DNA from: Clavibacter sp. A6099
GTDB lineage: Bacteria > Actinomycetota > Actinomycetes > Actinomycetales > Microbacteriaceae
Length of the DNA stretch: 64,000 nt
Assembly (NCBI RefSeq): GCF_021919125.1
Contig: NZ_CP083439.1
Coordinates: 1,798,001-1,862,000 of the forward strand
Direction: 5' to 3'
The notes beneath the pieces were generated by a model. The model was not told the DNA's origin. It worked only from the letters and a program-made list of their open reading frames with translations, and did no database searches. The position numbers and the translations under genes were made by a program. How positions within the stretch are numbered: the stretch's first letter is position 1; each line of letters begins with the position of its first letter. Shown here in pieces: positions 41,148 to 48,437 of the stretch.

Positions 41148-41654
41148 TCAGCGCAGCGCGGAGATGACCAGCACCAGCGCTGCGAAGCCGACGATCGTCC
41201 ACGGCATGGCCAGCAGCACCGTCGAGGCGAGCCGCCAGCGCCGGTCCGCCTCGCGGGAGAGGCGCTCTCGCAGCGCCTCGGCGACGGCCTGCCGCGACAG
41301 GGAGACGGACAGCGCCGCTGCAGCCACCAGCAGGCCCGCCCCGCTCGCGATCGCGGCCGGCGCCATATCGGCGCTGCCGTCGATCCAGGCTGACCCGGTG
41401 AGGGCCACGAGGACGAACGTGGCGATGAGCGCGAGGACGATGAGCACCGGGGCCCCGGCGGGGGCCTCGTCGTCGGGATCCGCGATGGCCGCGGCGTAGA
41501 CGACGGGGTCGCCGAAGGCCGTCCCGGCGTCGCCCCCGGCCTCCCGCACGTGCTGGCGCACGGTGTCGACCGCCTCCTCTATCCGATCGGGGGCCATATG
41601 CCTCCTGTCCAGCTCGGTGCCGAACTCGTCGATCCACCTGTCGGTCGTGTCCAT
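41148..41654 (-). CDS. HAAS-type membrane protein paired with a PadR regulator
   Basis: A 168-residue protein. The N-terminal 60 residues are a helical HAAS-like domain (WIDEFGTELDRRHMAPDRI, then VRQHVREAGGDAGTAFGDP), which in other bacteria couples to PadR regulators. Three membrane segments follow (about 73-90, 100-117 and 146-166). It overlaps the padR-like gene (TGATG), so the pair is co-translated. It faces away from the bacteriocin operon and is probably the membrane or signal-sensing arm of its control. No precise function is known. Confidence 0.72.
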   Translation of the reverse strand: MDTTDRWIDEFGTELDRRHMAPDRIEEAVDTVRQHVREAGGDAGTAFGDPVVYAAAIADPDDEAPAGAPVLIVLALIATFVLVALTGSAWIDGSADMAPAAIASGAGLLVAAAALSVSLSRQAVAEALRERLSREADRRWRLASTVLLAMPWTIVGFAALVLVISALR

Positions 41655-42028
41655 CAGCTGCTCCTGTCGATCTCGTTGAATGCGTTCGCCGTCACCGTGA
41701 AGCGCGTCCATGCCTCGCGGAGCCGTGACGCGTGCGCGTGGCCGTCCTCCGTGAGGATGAAGTACTTGCGGCCAGGACCCCCGTCGCCCGGGCGCCATTC
41801 CGTCGCGACGAGCTGCCGGCGCTCCAGCCGCGCGAGCAGGGGGTAGAGGCCGCTGCCGGTCACGCCCCGGAACCCGGCCCGTTCGAGCCGCGTCAGCATG
41901 GCGTAGCCGTAGGACGGCCCGTCCCTCAGGGAGGTGAGGACGAGGAGGGGGAGGAGGGCCCTGACCCACTCGCCGCTCGCCTCCAGGGCGGGCGACGTCA
42001 CCGCGTCGTGCCCGTCGTCGTGATCCAT
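41654..42028 (-). CDS. PadR family transcriptional regulator
   Basis: A 124-residue winged-helix repressor. Family pattern: LLPLLVLTSLRDGPSYGYAMLTRLERAG near 27, GSGLYPLLARLERRQLV near 58, the wing PGRKYFILTEDGHAHASRLREAW near 84, and the C-terminal helix. PadR proteins commonly repress exporters and antimicrobial-response genes by binding their own promoter region. The ATG lies 30 bases from a perfect inverted repeat. It is divergent from the bacteriocin-type operon starting at 42328 and is a good candidate regulator of it. Confidence 0.88.
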   Translation of the reverse strand: MDHDDGHDAVTSPALEASGEWVRALLPLLVLTSLRDGPSYGYAMLTRLERAGFRGVTGSGLYPLLARLERRQLVATEWRPGDGGPGRKYFILTEDGHAHASRLREAWTRFTVTANAFNEIDRSS

Positions 42029-42327
42029 GACTAGATCGTGTCCCGTACTAGTCGGTCTCGATACCGACGAAGGTATCGACCTGCGGGATGGGGCTCCTCG
42101 GCCGTCGTTGCGCCTCGTCCCCGCCGACCCGGCGCCGAGCGTCCCCGCAGGGCGCGTTCCGGGACATCCCATCGGACCGCCGCGAGTAGACGTACGTCAT
42201 CCCGCGCTGACCGTGAGTAGGCCGCCCCCGAGAGCGGCCCTGCCTAGCGTTGGGCGTGCACCAGGCATCGAGCACCCGCACCTGCCACGGACGGGTCCAC
42301 CTGGCGCCGGATCAGGAAGTTGTCACC
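42029..42327. promoter_or_regulatory. Divergent control region of the padR pair and the bacteriocin-type operon
   Basis: The 299 bases contain ACTAG-N13-CTAGT (42030-42052), the perfect repeat TCGATACC-GACGAA-GGTATCGA (42058-42079), and a palindrome GACGTACGTC (42189-42198). The first two lie next to the padR start and are likely operators. No open frame here is convincing. Promoter hexamers for the rightward operon could not be placed with confidence. Confidence 0.55.
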
Positions 42328-42633
42328 ATGAGCACCATCAGCACGGACATCACCGACTCGAGCCGCACGTCCACCTGGAAGGTGGCGGCCGTCGGGGCCG
42401 CACTCGCCTTCGCCGTGGTCGGACTCGTCGTCACCGGCTTCGACCCCATGTGGATCGCCGGGTCGCTCGGCATCAGCGCCGCTGCCGCGAGCCAGATCGT
42501 GGCGGCCATCAAGGCCGGCCGGACGGCCGTGACGGTCGTCGCCGCGATCGCGGGCGCGGGAGTCGCGTCCGCCATCACCGCGACCATCGCCTTCATCGCG
42601 ATCAGCTGGGCCGCCGGTCCGGCCATCGCCTGA
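42328..42633 (+). CDS. Putative circular bacteriocin precursor (uberolysin/carnocyclin-like)
   Basis: A 101-residue very hydrophobic peptide. Residues 1-18 are polar, 19-38 a membrane-length stretch, and 43-101 resemble the mature part of circular bacteriocins: AGSLGISAAAASQIVAAIKAG (44-64) aligns without gaps to the start of carnocyclin A as I remember it, sharing the G-I, the V and the I-x-A-G spacing. The remainder is small-residue helices ending SWAAGPAIA, giving a probable mature ring of about 58-60 residues. The ATG has AGGAAGT upstream. Context supports this: a SpoIIM/DUF95 protein and ABC exporters follow. The leader length and join are inferred. Confidence 0.72.
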   Translation: MSTISTDITDSSRTSTWKVAAVGAALAFAVVGLVVTGFDPMWIAGSLGISAAAASQIVAAIKAGRTAVTVVAAIAGAGVASAITATIAFIAISWAAGPAIA

Positions 42634-42646
42634 CGATCGCACCACC

Positions 42647-42677
42647 GGGGGTCGGACGTCAGGTGCGTCCGACCCCC
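42647..42677 (+). terminator. Hairpin directly after the precursor gene (attenuating terminator)
   Basis: Perfect 12-bp stem, GGGGGTCGGACG / CGTCCGACCCCC, with a 7-base loop, 14 bases after the precursor stop and inside the operon. It probably limits transcription of the downstream maturation and export genes relative to the precursor. Confidence 0.75.
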
Positions 42678-42713
42678 TCTCCTCACCCAGAGCATCAGAG
42701 ATCGAGGCCATTC

Positions 42714-43241
42714 ATGTCGTCCACCTCCCTGGAGCACCGCTCCGCCGCCCGCCCGACGACCGTGACGGCGGCGTTCTGGCTCGTCCTCCTGTCCGCAGCG
42801 GTCGCGGCCGTCTCCGCGTTCCTCGCCATCCAGACCCTCCTCTCGGCCCAGGGGTCGGAGGAGCTCCGCAGGACGATCGAGGCGACACCGGAGGCCGCGG
42901 GAGGCGACATCGACATGGATTCGCTGGTGGGCATCGCACGCGCGACCGCGGTCGCCATCCAGGTCCTCCTGATCGTGGTGTCGATGGCGATCGCCCTGTG
43001 GATCGCGTTCGCGATGCGGTCCGGCCGCGCGTACATCCGCGTCGTCGCGGTCGTCCTGTCCGTGTTCCAGGCGGTGGGCACCGTGACGGCCCCGTCGCCC
43101 GCATCCGTCGTCAGCCTGGCTCTCATCGTCGCCGCGCTCGTGCTCATCTGGGCTCCGGCCTCCAGCCGCTACGTCGCGCGGCGCACGGCCGGGAGACGCC
43201 GTCCGCAGGACCCCGCGCGCGAGCCGTCGTTCGTCGGATGA
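42714..43241 (+). CDS. Four-TM membrane protein of the bacteriocin-type operon
   Basis: A 175-residue protein with four predicted membrane segments (about 18-42, 75-100, 106-125 and 128-145), a polar loop IEATPEAAGGDIDMDSLVG between the first two, and a strongly basic tail [15 protein letters not shown] recognise no family. Small multi-TM proteins accompany circular-bacteriocin genes, some needed for maturation and some for immunity, so either role is possible. ATG with GAGG upstream; its stop overlaps the next start. Confidence 0.65.
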   Translation: MSSTSLEHRSAARPTTVTAAFWLVLLSAAVAAVSAFLAIQTLLSAQGSEELRRTIEATPEAAGGDIDMDSLVGIARATAVAIQVLLIVVSMAIALWIAFAMRSGRAYIRVVAVVLSVFQAVGTVTAPSPASVVSLALIVAALVLIWAPASSRYVARRTAGRRRPQDPAREPSFVG

Positions 43242-43849
43242 CGACCATCCCGGCCGTGCGGAGGGCCGCCGCCGTGCCCCCTCCCCACCCGAAGGCCTAC
43301 CTGCTGTCCGCGTCCGTCGTGCTGGTGCTCGCGGGAGCGGGCTCCGCCGCCGGCGCCGTGGCGATGACGGGCATCGCGATCCCCGGCGCGGTCGGGGTCC
43401 GCACCGGGCTGGCGGGGAGGAGCGGATTCGACGAGACGCTCCTCGGCGTCCTGGGCGCGAACATGCCGGTCGCCGCCTCCCTCGCCGCCGGCCTCGTCAC
43501 CTTCGGCGCGGTCTCGGCCCTCTTCGCCGTGCTGCTCGGCGTCTACCTCGGCGCGACGGTCACCGGATCGGTCAACACCGTCGGCGCCGGGCCCCTGCTC
43601 GACTCCGTGGGCGCCTACGTGGGCCTGGAGATGCTGGGCCTCCTCCTCGCCGGCGTCGCCGGCATGCTGCCCGCCGCGCACGTCGTGCTCGGGAAGAGGG
43701 GCGTGCGCAGCAGCGCGTGGCGCCGGTACCTCTCGGCCCTCGCGCCCGCCGCGGTCCTGCTCGGGATCGGCCTCGCGCTGCTGGCGGTCGGAGCGGTCGT
43801 CGAGGCGACGGTCATCACGACGAGCGGATCCGGGCTGGGCGAGCGGTGA
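43238..43849 (+). CDS. SpoIIM/DUF95 family membrane protein (circular-bacteriocin maturation type)
   Basis: A 203-residue protein with about five membrane segments. The DUF95 face is visible as LLGVLGANMPVAASLAAGL near 68, an inner YLGATVTGS stretch, and the hallmark Glu-containing segment VGAYVGLEMLGLLLAGVAGM near 126. DUF95 proteins are a constant part of circular bacteriocin clusters (the As-48C/CclC type) and are required for production there. No sporulation genes are present, which favours the bacteriocin role. ATG overlaps the preceding stop, and the stop overlaps the ATPase start. Confidence 0.78.
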   Translation: MTTIPAVRRAAAVPPPHPKAYLLSASVVLVLAGAGSAAGAVAMTGIAIPGAVGVRTGLAGRSGFDETLLGVLGANMPVAASLAAGLVTFGAVSALFAVLLGVYLGATVTGSVNTVGAGPLLDSVGAYVGLEMLGLLLAGVAGMLPAAHVVLGKRGVRSSAWRRYLSALAPAAVLLGIGLALLAVGAVVEATVITTSGSGLGER

Positions 43850-44775
43850 TCGACGTCACGGGAGCGCGGAAGGCCTACGGCCCGGTCGCGGCCCTGCACG
43901 ACGTGGAGCTCCATGCGCGCGCGGGCGCCGTGACCGCCGTGGTCGGCCCGAACGGCGCGGGGAAGTCGACGCTGTTCCGCGCGATCCTCGGGCTCGAGCG
44001 GCTCGACGGCGGCAGCGCCCTGGTGGACGGCGCCCCCTTCGCCCTGGCTGCGGCGCCCCAGCGGGTGGCGGGCGCGGTCATCGACTCGTCGTCTTTCCAC
44101 CCGCGCCGTCGCGCCGTCGACGAGGTCCGGATCGCCGCGGCCGCCGGAGGCATCGGACGGCGTCGGGTCCCGGAGGTCCTGGAGGAGGTCGGCCTGGCGC
44201 ACTCCCAGCGCAAGCAGGTGCGGGCCCTGTCGATGGGCATGCGGCAGCGGCTGGCCATCGCGGTGGCGCTCCTCGGTAGACCGCGGAACCTGATCCTGGA
44301 CGAGCCCCTCAACGGCCTCGACGTCGACGGCATCCAATGGGTGCGGGAGCTCCTGCTCGCGAGCGCCTCCGCCGGTAGCACCGTGCTCATCTCCTCCCAT
44401 GTCCTCACGGAGGTGGAGCGCGTCAGCGACGACGTCCGCATCCTCGTGGGGGGCCGGATCGCGTCCCGCGACCGCTCCGTCACCTCCGCCGCGGGGGCTC
44501 CGCCCATGGAGGTCCTCGTCGTCACCGACTCGCCCGTGGAGCTGGGAGCGCTGCTACGACGGCACGGGGCGACGGTGGAGGGCGAGGGGAGGAGCCTGCG
44601 CGTGCGCGGCATGCGCTCCCGCACCGTCGCGGAGCTGGCCTTCCGCGACCGGATGCTCGTGGAGACCCTGTGCGAGTCGACGGAGTCGCTCGAATCCGAG
44701 TACCTCCGCGTCCTCGCCGACGCGCGGCCCGGCCCCGACGCGTCCCGGCGCCCTCTCGAGGGGCGGCCGGCGTGA
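43846..44775 (+). CDS. ABC transporter ATP-binding protein (first of two in the operon)
   Basis: A 309-residue ABC ATPase. Walker A VGPNGAGKST near 33, signature LSMGMRQRLAIA near 127, Walker B NLILDEPLNGLDVDG near 146, and the H-loop ISSHVLTEV near 182. About 90 extra C-terminal residues, after residue 215, resemble the DrrA/CcmA-type tail. It is the likely energy unit for export of, or self-protection from, the circular peptide, together with the permease that follows. GTG start overlaps the DUF95 stop. Confidence 0.92.
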   Translation: MIDVTGARKAYGPVAALHDVELHARAGAVTAVVGPNGAGKSTLFRAILGLERLDGGSALVDGAPFALAAAPQRVAGAVIDSSSFHPRRRAVDEVRIAAAAGGIGRRRVPEVLEEVGLAHSQRKQVRALSMGMRQRLAIAVALLGRPRNLILDEPLNGLDVDGIQWVRELLLASASAGSTVLISSHVLTEVERVSDDVRILVGGRIASRDRSVTSAAGAPPMEVLVVTDSPVELGALLRRHGATVEGEGRSLRVRGMRSRTVAELAFRDRMLVETLCESTESLESEYLRVLADARPGPDASRRPLEGRPA

Positions 44776-45644
44776 TCGGGGAGCACGAGCCCACGCTGCG
44801 GACGCGGCGACGCCAGACGGCGGGTGACGTGCTGCGATCAGAGCTCCTCACGGCCTGGACCCTCGGTTCGCAGCGGATCCTGTGGATCGCGGCGCTGCTC
44901 GGGGGGCTGGTGGGGACGGGGACGGCGCTCGTCTTCGTGGAGGTGCTCGCCGCAGTCGGAGGCGCGGCCGCCTCCGAGGTGGACGGCCTCATCAGCCGCG
45001 CCTCCGTCAGCGGAGCCGCGACGGTGGCCATGCTCCTGGGCCTCTCGTCCATCCACCTCTCCGCCGGGCAGCGGTCCACCGGTCGGCAGCGCCTCACGCA
45101 CCAGATGGTCCCCGCGACGAGCCGCACGTTCGTCGCGCGCGTCGCCGTGGCCGGCGGCATCGCGACGTGCGTGGCGGTCGCCGCCTTCCTCACGGGCGCG
45201 ATCCTCGTGGTGGGGGTGTGCGCGCTGACGGGGCGGACCGCGGACGCCCTCTCCGCCCGGGGGCTTGGGATCGTCGCCTGCACGACGGCCGGCGTCACGC
45301 TGACCGTGGTGCTGGCCGCGGCGGTCGGCCTCGTCGCCCGACACGGCGTCGTCGGGGCCACCGCGTTCCTCGGGATCATGGTGATCGGCCCCGCCGCGCT
45401 GGGCACGGTCGGCGCGACCGCTTCCGTCGAGGCCCTCTCCTGGGCGGCGACCGCGCTCCCGGCGGGCCGCCTGGGCGCCGTCGTCGAGTCCGCCGCCGCC
45501 GGTGACGCGGAGGGCGCGCTGGCGGCGCTGGCGGCGCTGCTGGCCTGGGCCGCTGCTGCTGTGGGGCTTGCCTATGCCGCCTGGCGGGCCGAGGGCCACA
45601 CGCGGACCAGCCGAGGACAGGCGACACAGGGGCACCCGCGATGA
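44772..45644 (+). CDS. ABC-2-type permease of the bacteriocin-type operon
   Basis: A 290-residue membrane protein with six hydrophobic segments in ABC-2 permease order: first about 38-62, a loop with RLTHQMVPATSRTFVARV near 106 (the coupling-helix position of the CcmB/NatB-like group), then a block to about 280. The polar N-terminus is cytoplasmic. GTG start overlapping the ATPase stop implies the pair forms one transporter. No substrate motif is visible. Confidence 0.82.
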   Translation: MIGEHEPTLRTRRRQTAGDVLRSELLTAWTLGSQRILWIAALLGGLVGTGTALVFVEVLAAVGGAAASEVDGLISRASVSGAATVAMLLGLSSIHLSAGQRSTGRQRLTHQMVPATSRTFVARVAVAGGIATCVAVAAFLTGAILVVGVCALTGRTADALSARGLGIVACTTAGVTLTVVLAAAVGLVARHGVVGATAFLGIMVIGPAALGTVGATASVEALSWAATALPAGRLGAVVESAAAGDAEGALAALAALLAWAAAAVGLAYAAWRAEGHTRTSRGQATQGHPR

Positions 45645-47215
45645 TCGCCGAGACGCGGACGTCCGCGATCATCGCGGCATCGACGTCGACCCGGCGGTGG
45701 CGGAGGTTCGTCGCCGTCCCCGTGCTCACCCCCCGGCTCGGCCTCGCCACCGTGGGCCTCGGCGCAGCAGCGTGGACGGGAGCGGGCGTGTGGGCGGGCT
45801 TCGTCGTCGTGGCCTTGGGCGTCGGCGCGGGGACCGTCCTCCCGACGGCGACGGTGCTCGTGCTCCTCGCCGGCGTCGGGGCCGGCTCCCTCTGGGCGGA
45901 GGTCCGAGCGGCCCTGGCCGAACCGCGCAGCTGGTCGTTGTACGCGCAACTGGGGACGAGGCCGCGCACCTACCTGATAGGCCGCCTCCTGGTGACCCGG
46001 GCCTCACGGCTCGGAGCGGCATGCTGCGGCGCCCTCAGCGTCTGCGCGACGGTGTCCCTCCTACGCCCCGAAGCCCTCACCCCGGCCCACTGGGCGCTCA
46101 TACCCCTCGCCGCGGGGGGTGGCCTCTCCGTGGGCGTCCTCCACACGACCGTCCGCCTGGAGAGCATCCGAGGGGCATCGCCGACGCGTGCCGTGCTCCT
46201 GCCGATCGCTGTCGTCGGGGCGCTGAGCGCGTCCTGCTGGTGGTGGGCGGCCTCCTGGCTGCCGGTTCCGGTCGAGGCGCTGCTGGCCGGCGCGACGCTG
46301 GACGCCCTCCCGGCCGTGCCCTGGCCGCGGGCGGCGGCCCTCGGGGCAGCGTGCATCGCGAGCGCGGTCCTGGCCGCGGCGCGCTTCCACCGCGCAGGCG
46401 CTCTGACATGGGCCACGGTGACGACGCGATCCGACCTGACGGGTCCCCGCGCACCCCGCCGACCCGCACGCTCCGGGGGCGCGCGTGTCCTCGTCGAGGT
46501 CATGCTGCTCGACCTGCGCCGCGCGACGCGAGCGTTCGAATGGCGCGTCCGTCCGGCGGCGTACCTGCTCCTCTCCCTCGCCGTCTCCGCCGCGCTGCTC
46601 GGCGCGCTGGCCTCCTGGCTCCTGGGCGACGGAGCCGAAGCGCTGCTCGCGAGCGACGTGGGGGCGACGCTGGCCGGGGGAGTGACGGCGGGATACGTAC
46701 TGATCATCTGGACCACCGCCTCCGCGTGGTCGTCCCTCGACTCCGACCGGGGCGGGACCGTCCTCATGCGGTCGCTCCCGCACGGCATCCGAATCCTCGC
46801 CGCGGCTCGAGCCGCCTCGGGAGCGTTCGTCATCGGCGCCGCCGGACTCCTGCTCCTCGGCGTGCTCTGCGCCTTCGCGCCCCTCGGGCCCCGCGCCGTC
46901 GGCACGGCGGCGTCCGCCTGCGCGACAGTGGCCCTCCTGGCACCGACCCTCGGATGCTGGGTGTCGCTCCGCCACCCGCACACCGAGTGGAAGGAGGTGG
47001 GTGAGATCGGCCGACACGGCTGGGCGCGCTCGGGCATCACCTACCTGCTGGGTGGCGGCATGGCCCTCACGACCGCCGTGGCATCGGGACGCGACTGGAC
47101 CGCGCCGGAGGCCACCGCGATCGCCCTCGCGTCGGCGATGCTCACGCCGCTCGTCGCCGCCGGCGTCACCGCCACCCTCCCCACGAGAATCGGAGTCGGA
47201 CATGCTCGAGGTTGA
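45641..47215 (+). CDS. Large multi-TM permease-like protein of the bacteriocin-type operon
   Basis: A 524-residue membrane protein with about twelve hydrophobic segments in two unequal blocks separated by a charged loop near 260-300. I do not recognise the family, but the pattern fits an ABC exporter membrane subunit, and the gene is sandwiched between a permease and an ATPase. Its ATG overlaps the preceding stop (ATGA) and its end overlaps the next gene by 14 bases. It probably pairs with the 216-residue ATPase. Confidence 0.72.
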   Translation: MIAETRTSAIIAASTSTRRWRRFVAVPVLTPRLGLATVGLGAAAWTGAGVWAGFVVVALGVGAGTVLPTATVLVLLAGVGAGSLWAEVRAALAEPRSWSLYAQLGTRPRTYLIGRLLVTRASRLGAACCGALSVCATVSLLRPEALTPAHWALIPLAAGGGLSVGVLHTTVRLESIRGASPTRAVLLPIAVVGALSASCWWWAASWLPVPVEALLAGATLDALPAVPWPRAAALGAACIASAVLAAARFHRAGALTWATVTTRSDLTGPRAPRRPARSGGARVLVEVMLLDLRRATRAFEWRVRPAAYLLLSLAVSAALLGALASWLLGDGAEALLASDVGATLAGGVTAGYVLIIWTTASAWSSLDSDRGGTVLMRSLPHGIRILAAARAASGAFVIGAAGLLLLGVLCAFAPLGPRAVGTAASACATVALLAPTLGCWVSLRHPHTEWKEVGEIGRHGWARSGITYLLGGGMALTTAVASGRDWTAPEATAIALASAMLTPLVAAGVTATLPTRIGVGHARG

Positions 47216-47852
47216 TGCCGAGATCGGGTACGCGCGCGGCGCGGCCATCCAAAGGGTGCGGCTCGTCGTCGCACCGGGGGAGTTCGTGCTCGTGCGCGGT
47301 GCCAACGGCGTGGGCAAGTCCACGCTGCTGGGTACTGTGGCGGGGATCCGCGCCCCCCTCGCCGGCACGGTCACCGTGGCCGGACGCCCCACGCAGTCGT
47401 CCCGTGCACGGCACGACATCGGCTACGTCACCGACCCGCCGAACTTGTTCGAGGAGCTCACCCCGGCCGAGCACCTGCGTCTGGCGATGTCGCTGTGGCG
47501 CGCCTCACGACTGCCGGTGACAGGGACGACCGCGGCCGCAGGCGTGCTCGAGGGGACGCCGGAGCTGCCGGCGACCATGCTCTCCCTGGGGCAGCGGAAG
47601 CGGTTGGGCATCGCCCTGGCGGTGCTGCACGGTCCGCGGCTGTGGGTGCTGGACGAGCCGTTCAACGGGCTGGACGACGCGAGCTGTCGCCGGCTCCGGG
47701 CATCCATCGACGAGCACCTGGGGCAAGGAGGCGCCGTCGTCTGCGCGACCCACGACGTGGGCGCGCTGGACCGTCCTGACGCGACGGTCGTGGTGCTGTC
47801 CAGAGGGAGCGAGGCGGTCTCGCACCAGGCGCGCGGGGCGACTCGAAGGTGA
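47202..47852 (+). CDS. Short ABC transporter ATP-binding protein (second in the operon)
   Basis: A 216-residue ABC ATPase without extra domains. Walker A is VRGANGVGKSTLLG near 35, signature MLSLGQRKRLGIALA near 126, Walker B RLWVLDEPFNGLDDAS near 144, H-loop CATHDVGAL near 180. This is the size of CcmA/NatA-like ATPases and of the second transporter in circular-bacteriocin clusters. It is the last gene of the operon, ending 111 bases before the convergent Nudix gene. The ATG lies within the end of the permease gene. Confidence 0.9.
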   Translation: MLEVDAEIGYARGAAIQRVRLVVAPGEFVLVRGANGVGKSTLLGTVAGIRAPLAGTVTVAGRPTQSSRARHDIGYVTDPPNLFEELTPAEHLRLAMSLWRASRLPVTGTTAAAGVLEGTPELPATMLSLGQRKRLGIALAVLHGPRLWVLDEPFNGLDDASCRRLRASIDEHLGQGGAVVCATHDVGALDRPDATVVVLSRGSEAVSHQARGATRR

Positions 47853-47887
47853 CGATGAGCCCGCGGTCGCCGAGTGGAGGCGCCCCT

Positions 47888-47920
47888 TGCTGTCATTCAC
47901 ATGACATAATGTGCATTATC
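47888..47920. promoter_or_regulatory. AT-rich island with three nested inverted repeats
   Basis: In a GC-rich setting this 33-base stretch is AT-rich and contains TGTCAT-N4-ATGACA (47891-47906), CACAT-N6-ATGTG (47898-47913) and ATAATG-N2-CATTAT (47906-47919). It lies between convergent genes, where no operator is expected. It could be a regulator site, a small-RNA promoter, or a remnant. No gene fits in 47853-47963. Confidence 0.4.
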
Positions 47921-47963
47921 GGCGCATAGCCAGGCGACCGAGAGGGGCCACGATCGAAGGCCC

Positions 47964-48437
47964 TCAGGGCTCCCGCGACAGCACCTCGCGCGCGACGTCC
48001 ACGAGCTCCGCCGGCTCGAACGGATCGTCCGTCGCGGCCAGCTCGTCGAGCGCGAACCAGCGGTGCGCGTGGATGTCGTCGAACTCGTCGGGCATCCAGT
48101 TGTCGGACACCGGCGCGAACCCCGTCGTGCGCACCAGGTAGAACGTCGAGTGGCCGGTGTCGAGGTCGCCGTCGATGCGCTGTCGCGCGTAGTCGTGCTC
48201 CCAGACCGGATCGCCGACGGACTCGACGCGCAGGCCGGTCTCCTCGAACAGCTCGCGGCGGGCCGCCTGGGCGGGCGACTCCCCCGGGTCGATCCCGCCG
48301 CCGGGCGTGAGCCAGCGCGGCGGCAGGTCGATGTCCGTGGAGTAGTTCGTGAGGAAGAGCAGCAGCCGGTCGCGCTCGTCGACCAGCAGGATCCGTGCCG
48401 TGTCGCGGGCGTGCCGCACGACCTCGCCGTCGGTCAT
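47964..48437 (-). CDS. Nudix hydrolase
   Basis: A 157-residue Nudix protein that hydrolyses nucleoside-diphosphate-linked compounds. The Nudix box is complete: GGGIDPGESPAQAARRELFEETGL near 47-70, with the REXXEE core as RELFEE. The N-terminal strand RHARDTARILLVDERDRLLLF is typical. Substrate specificity cannot be inferred. The ATG overlaps the stop of the S9 peptidase gene, so the two are co-expressed. Confidence 0.92.
   Translation of the reverse strand: MTDGEVVRHARDTARILLVDERDRLLLFLTNYSTDIDLPPRWLTPGGGIDPGESPAQAARRELFEETGLRVESVGDPVWEHDYARQRIDGDLDTGHSTFYLVRTTGFAPVSDNWMPDEFDDIHAHRWFALDELAATDDPFEPAELVDVAREVLSREP

Noticed and set aside
43238-43849. SpoIIM-like gene as a sporulation remnant
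   Set aside because: No sporulation genes are near, the organism group does not sporulate, and the DUF95 gene is locked into the bacteriocin-type operon by overlaps.
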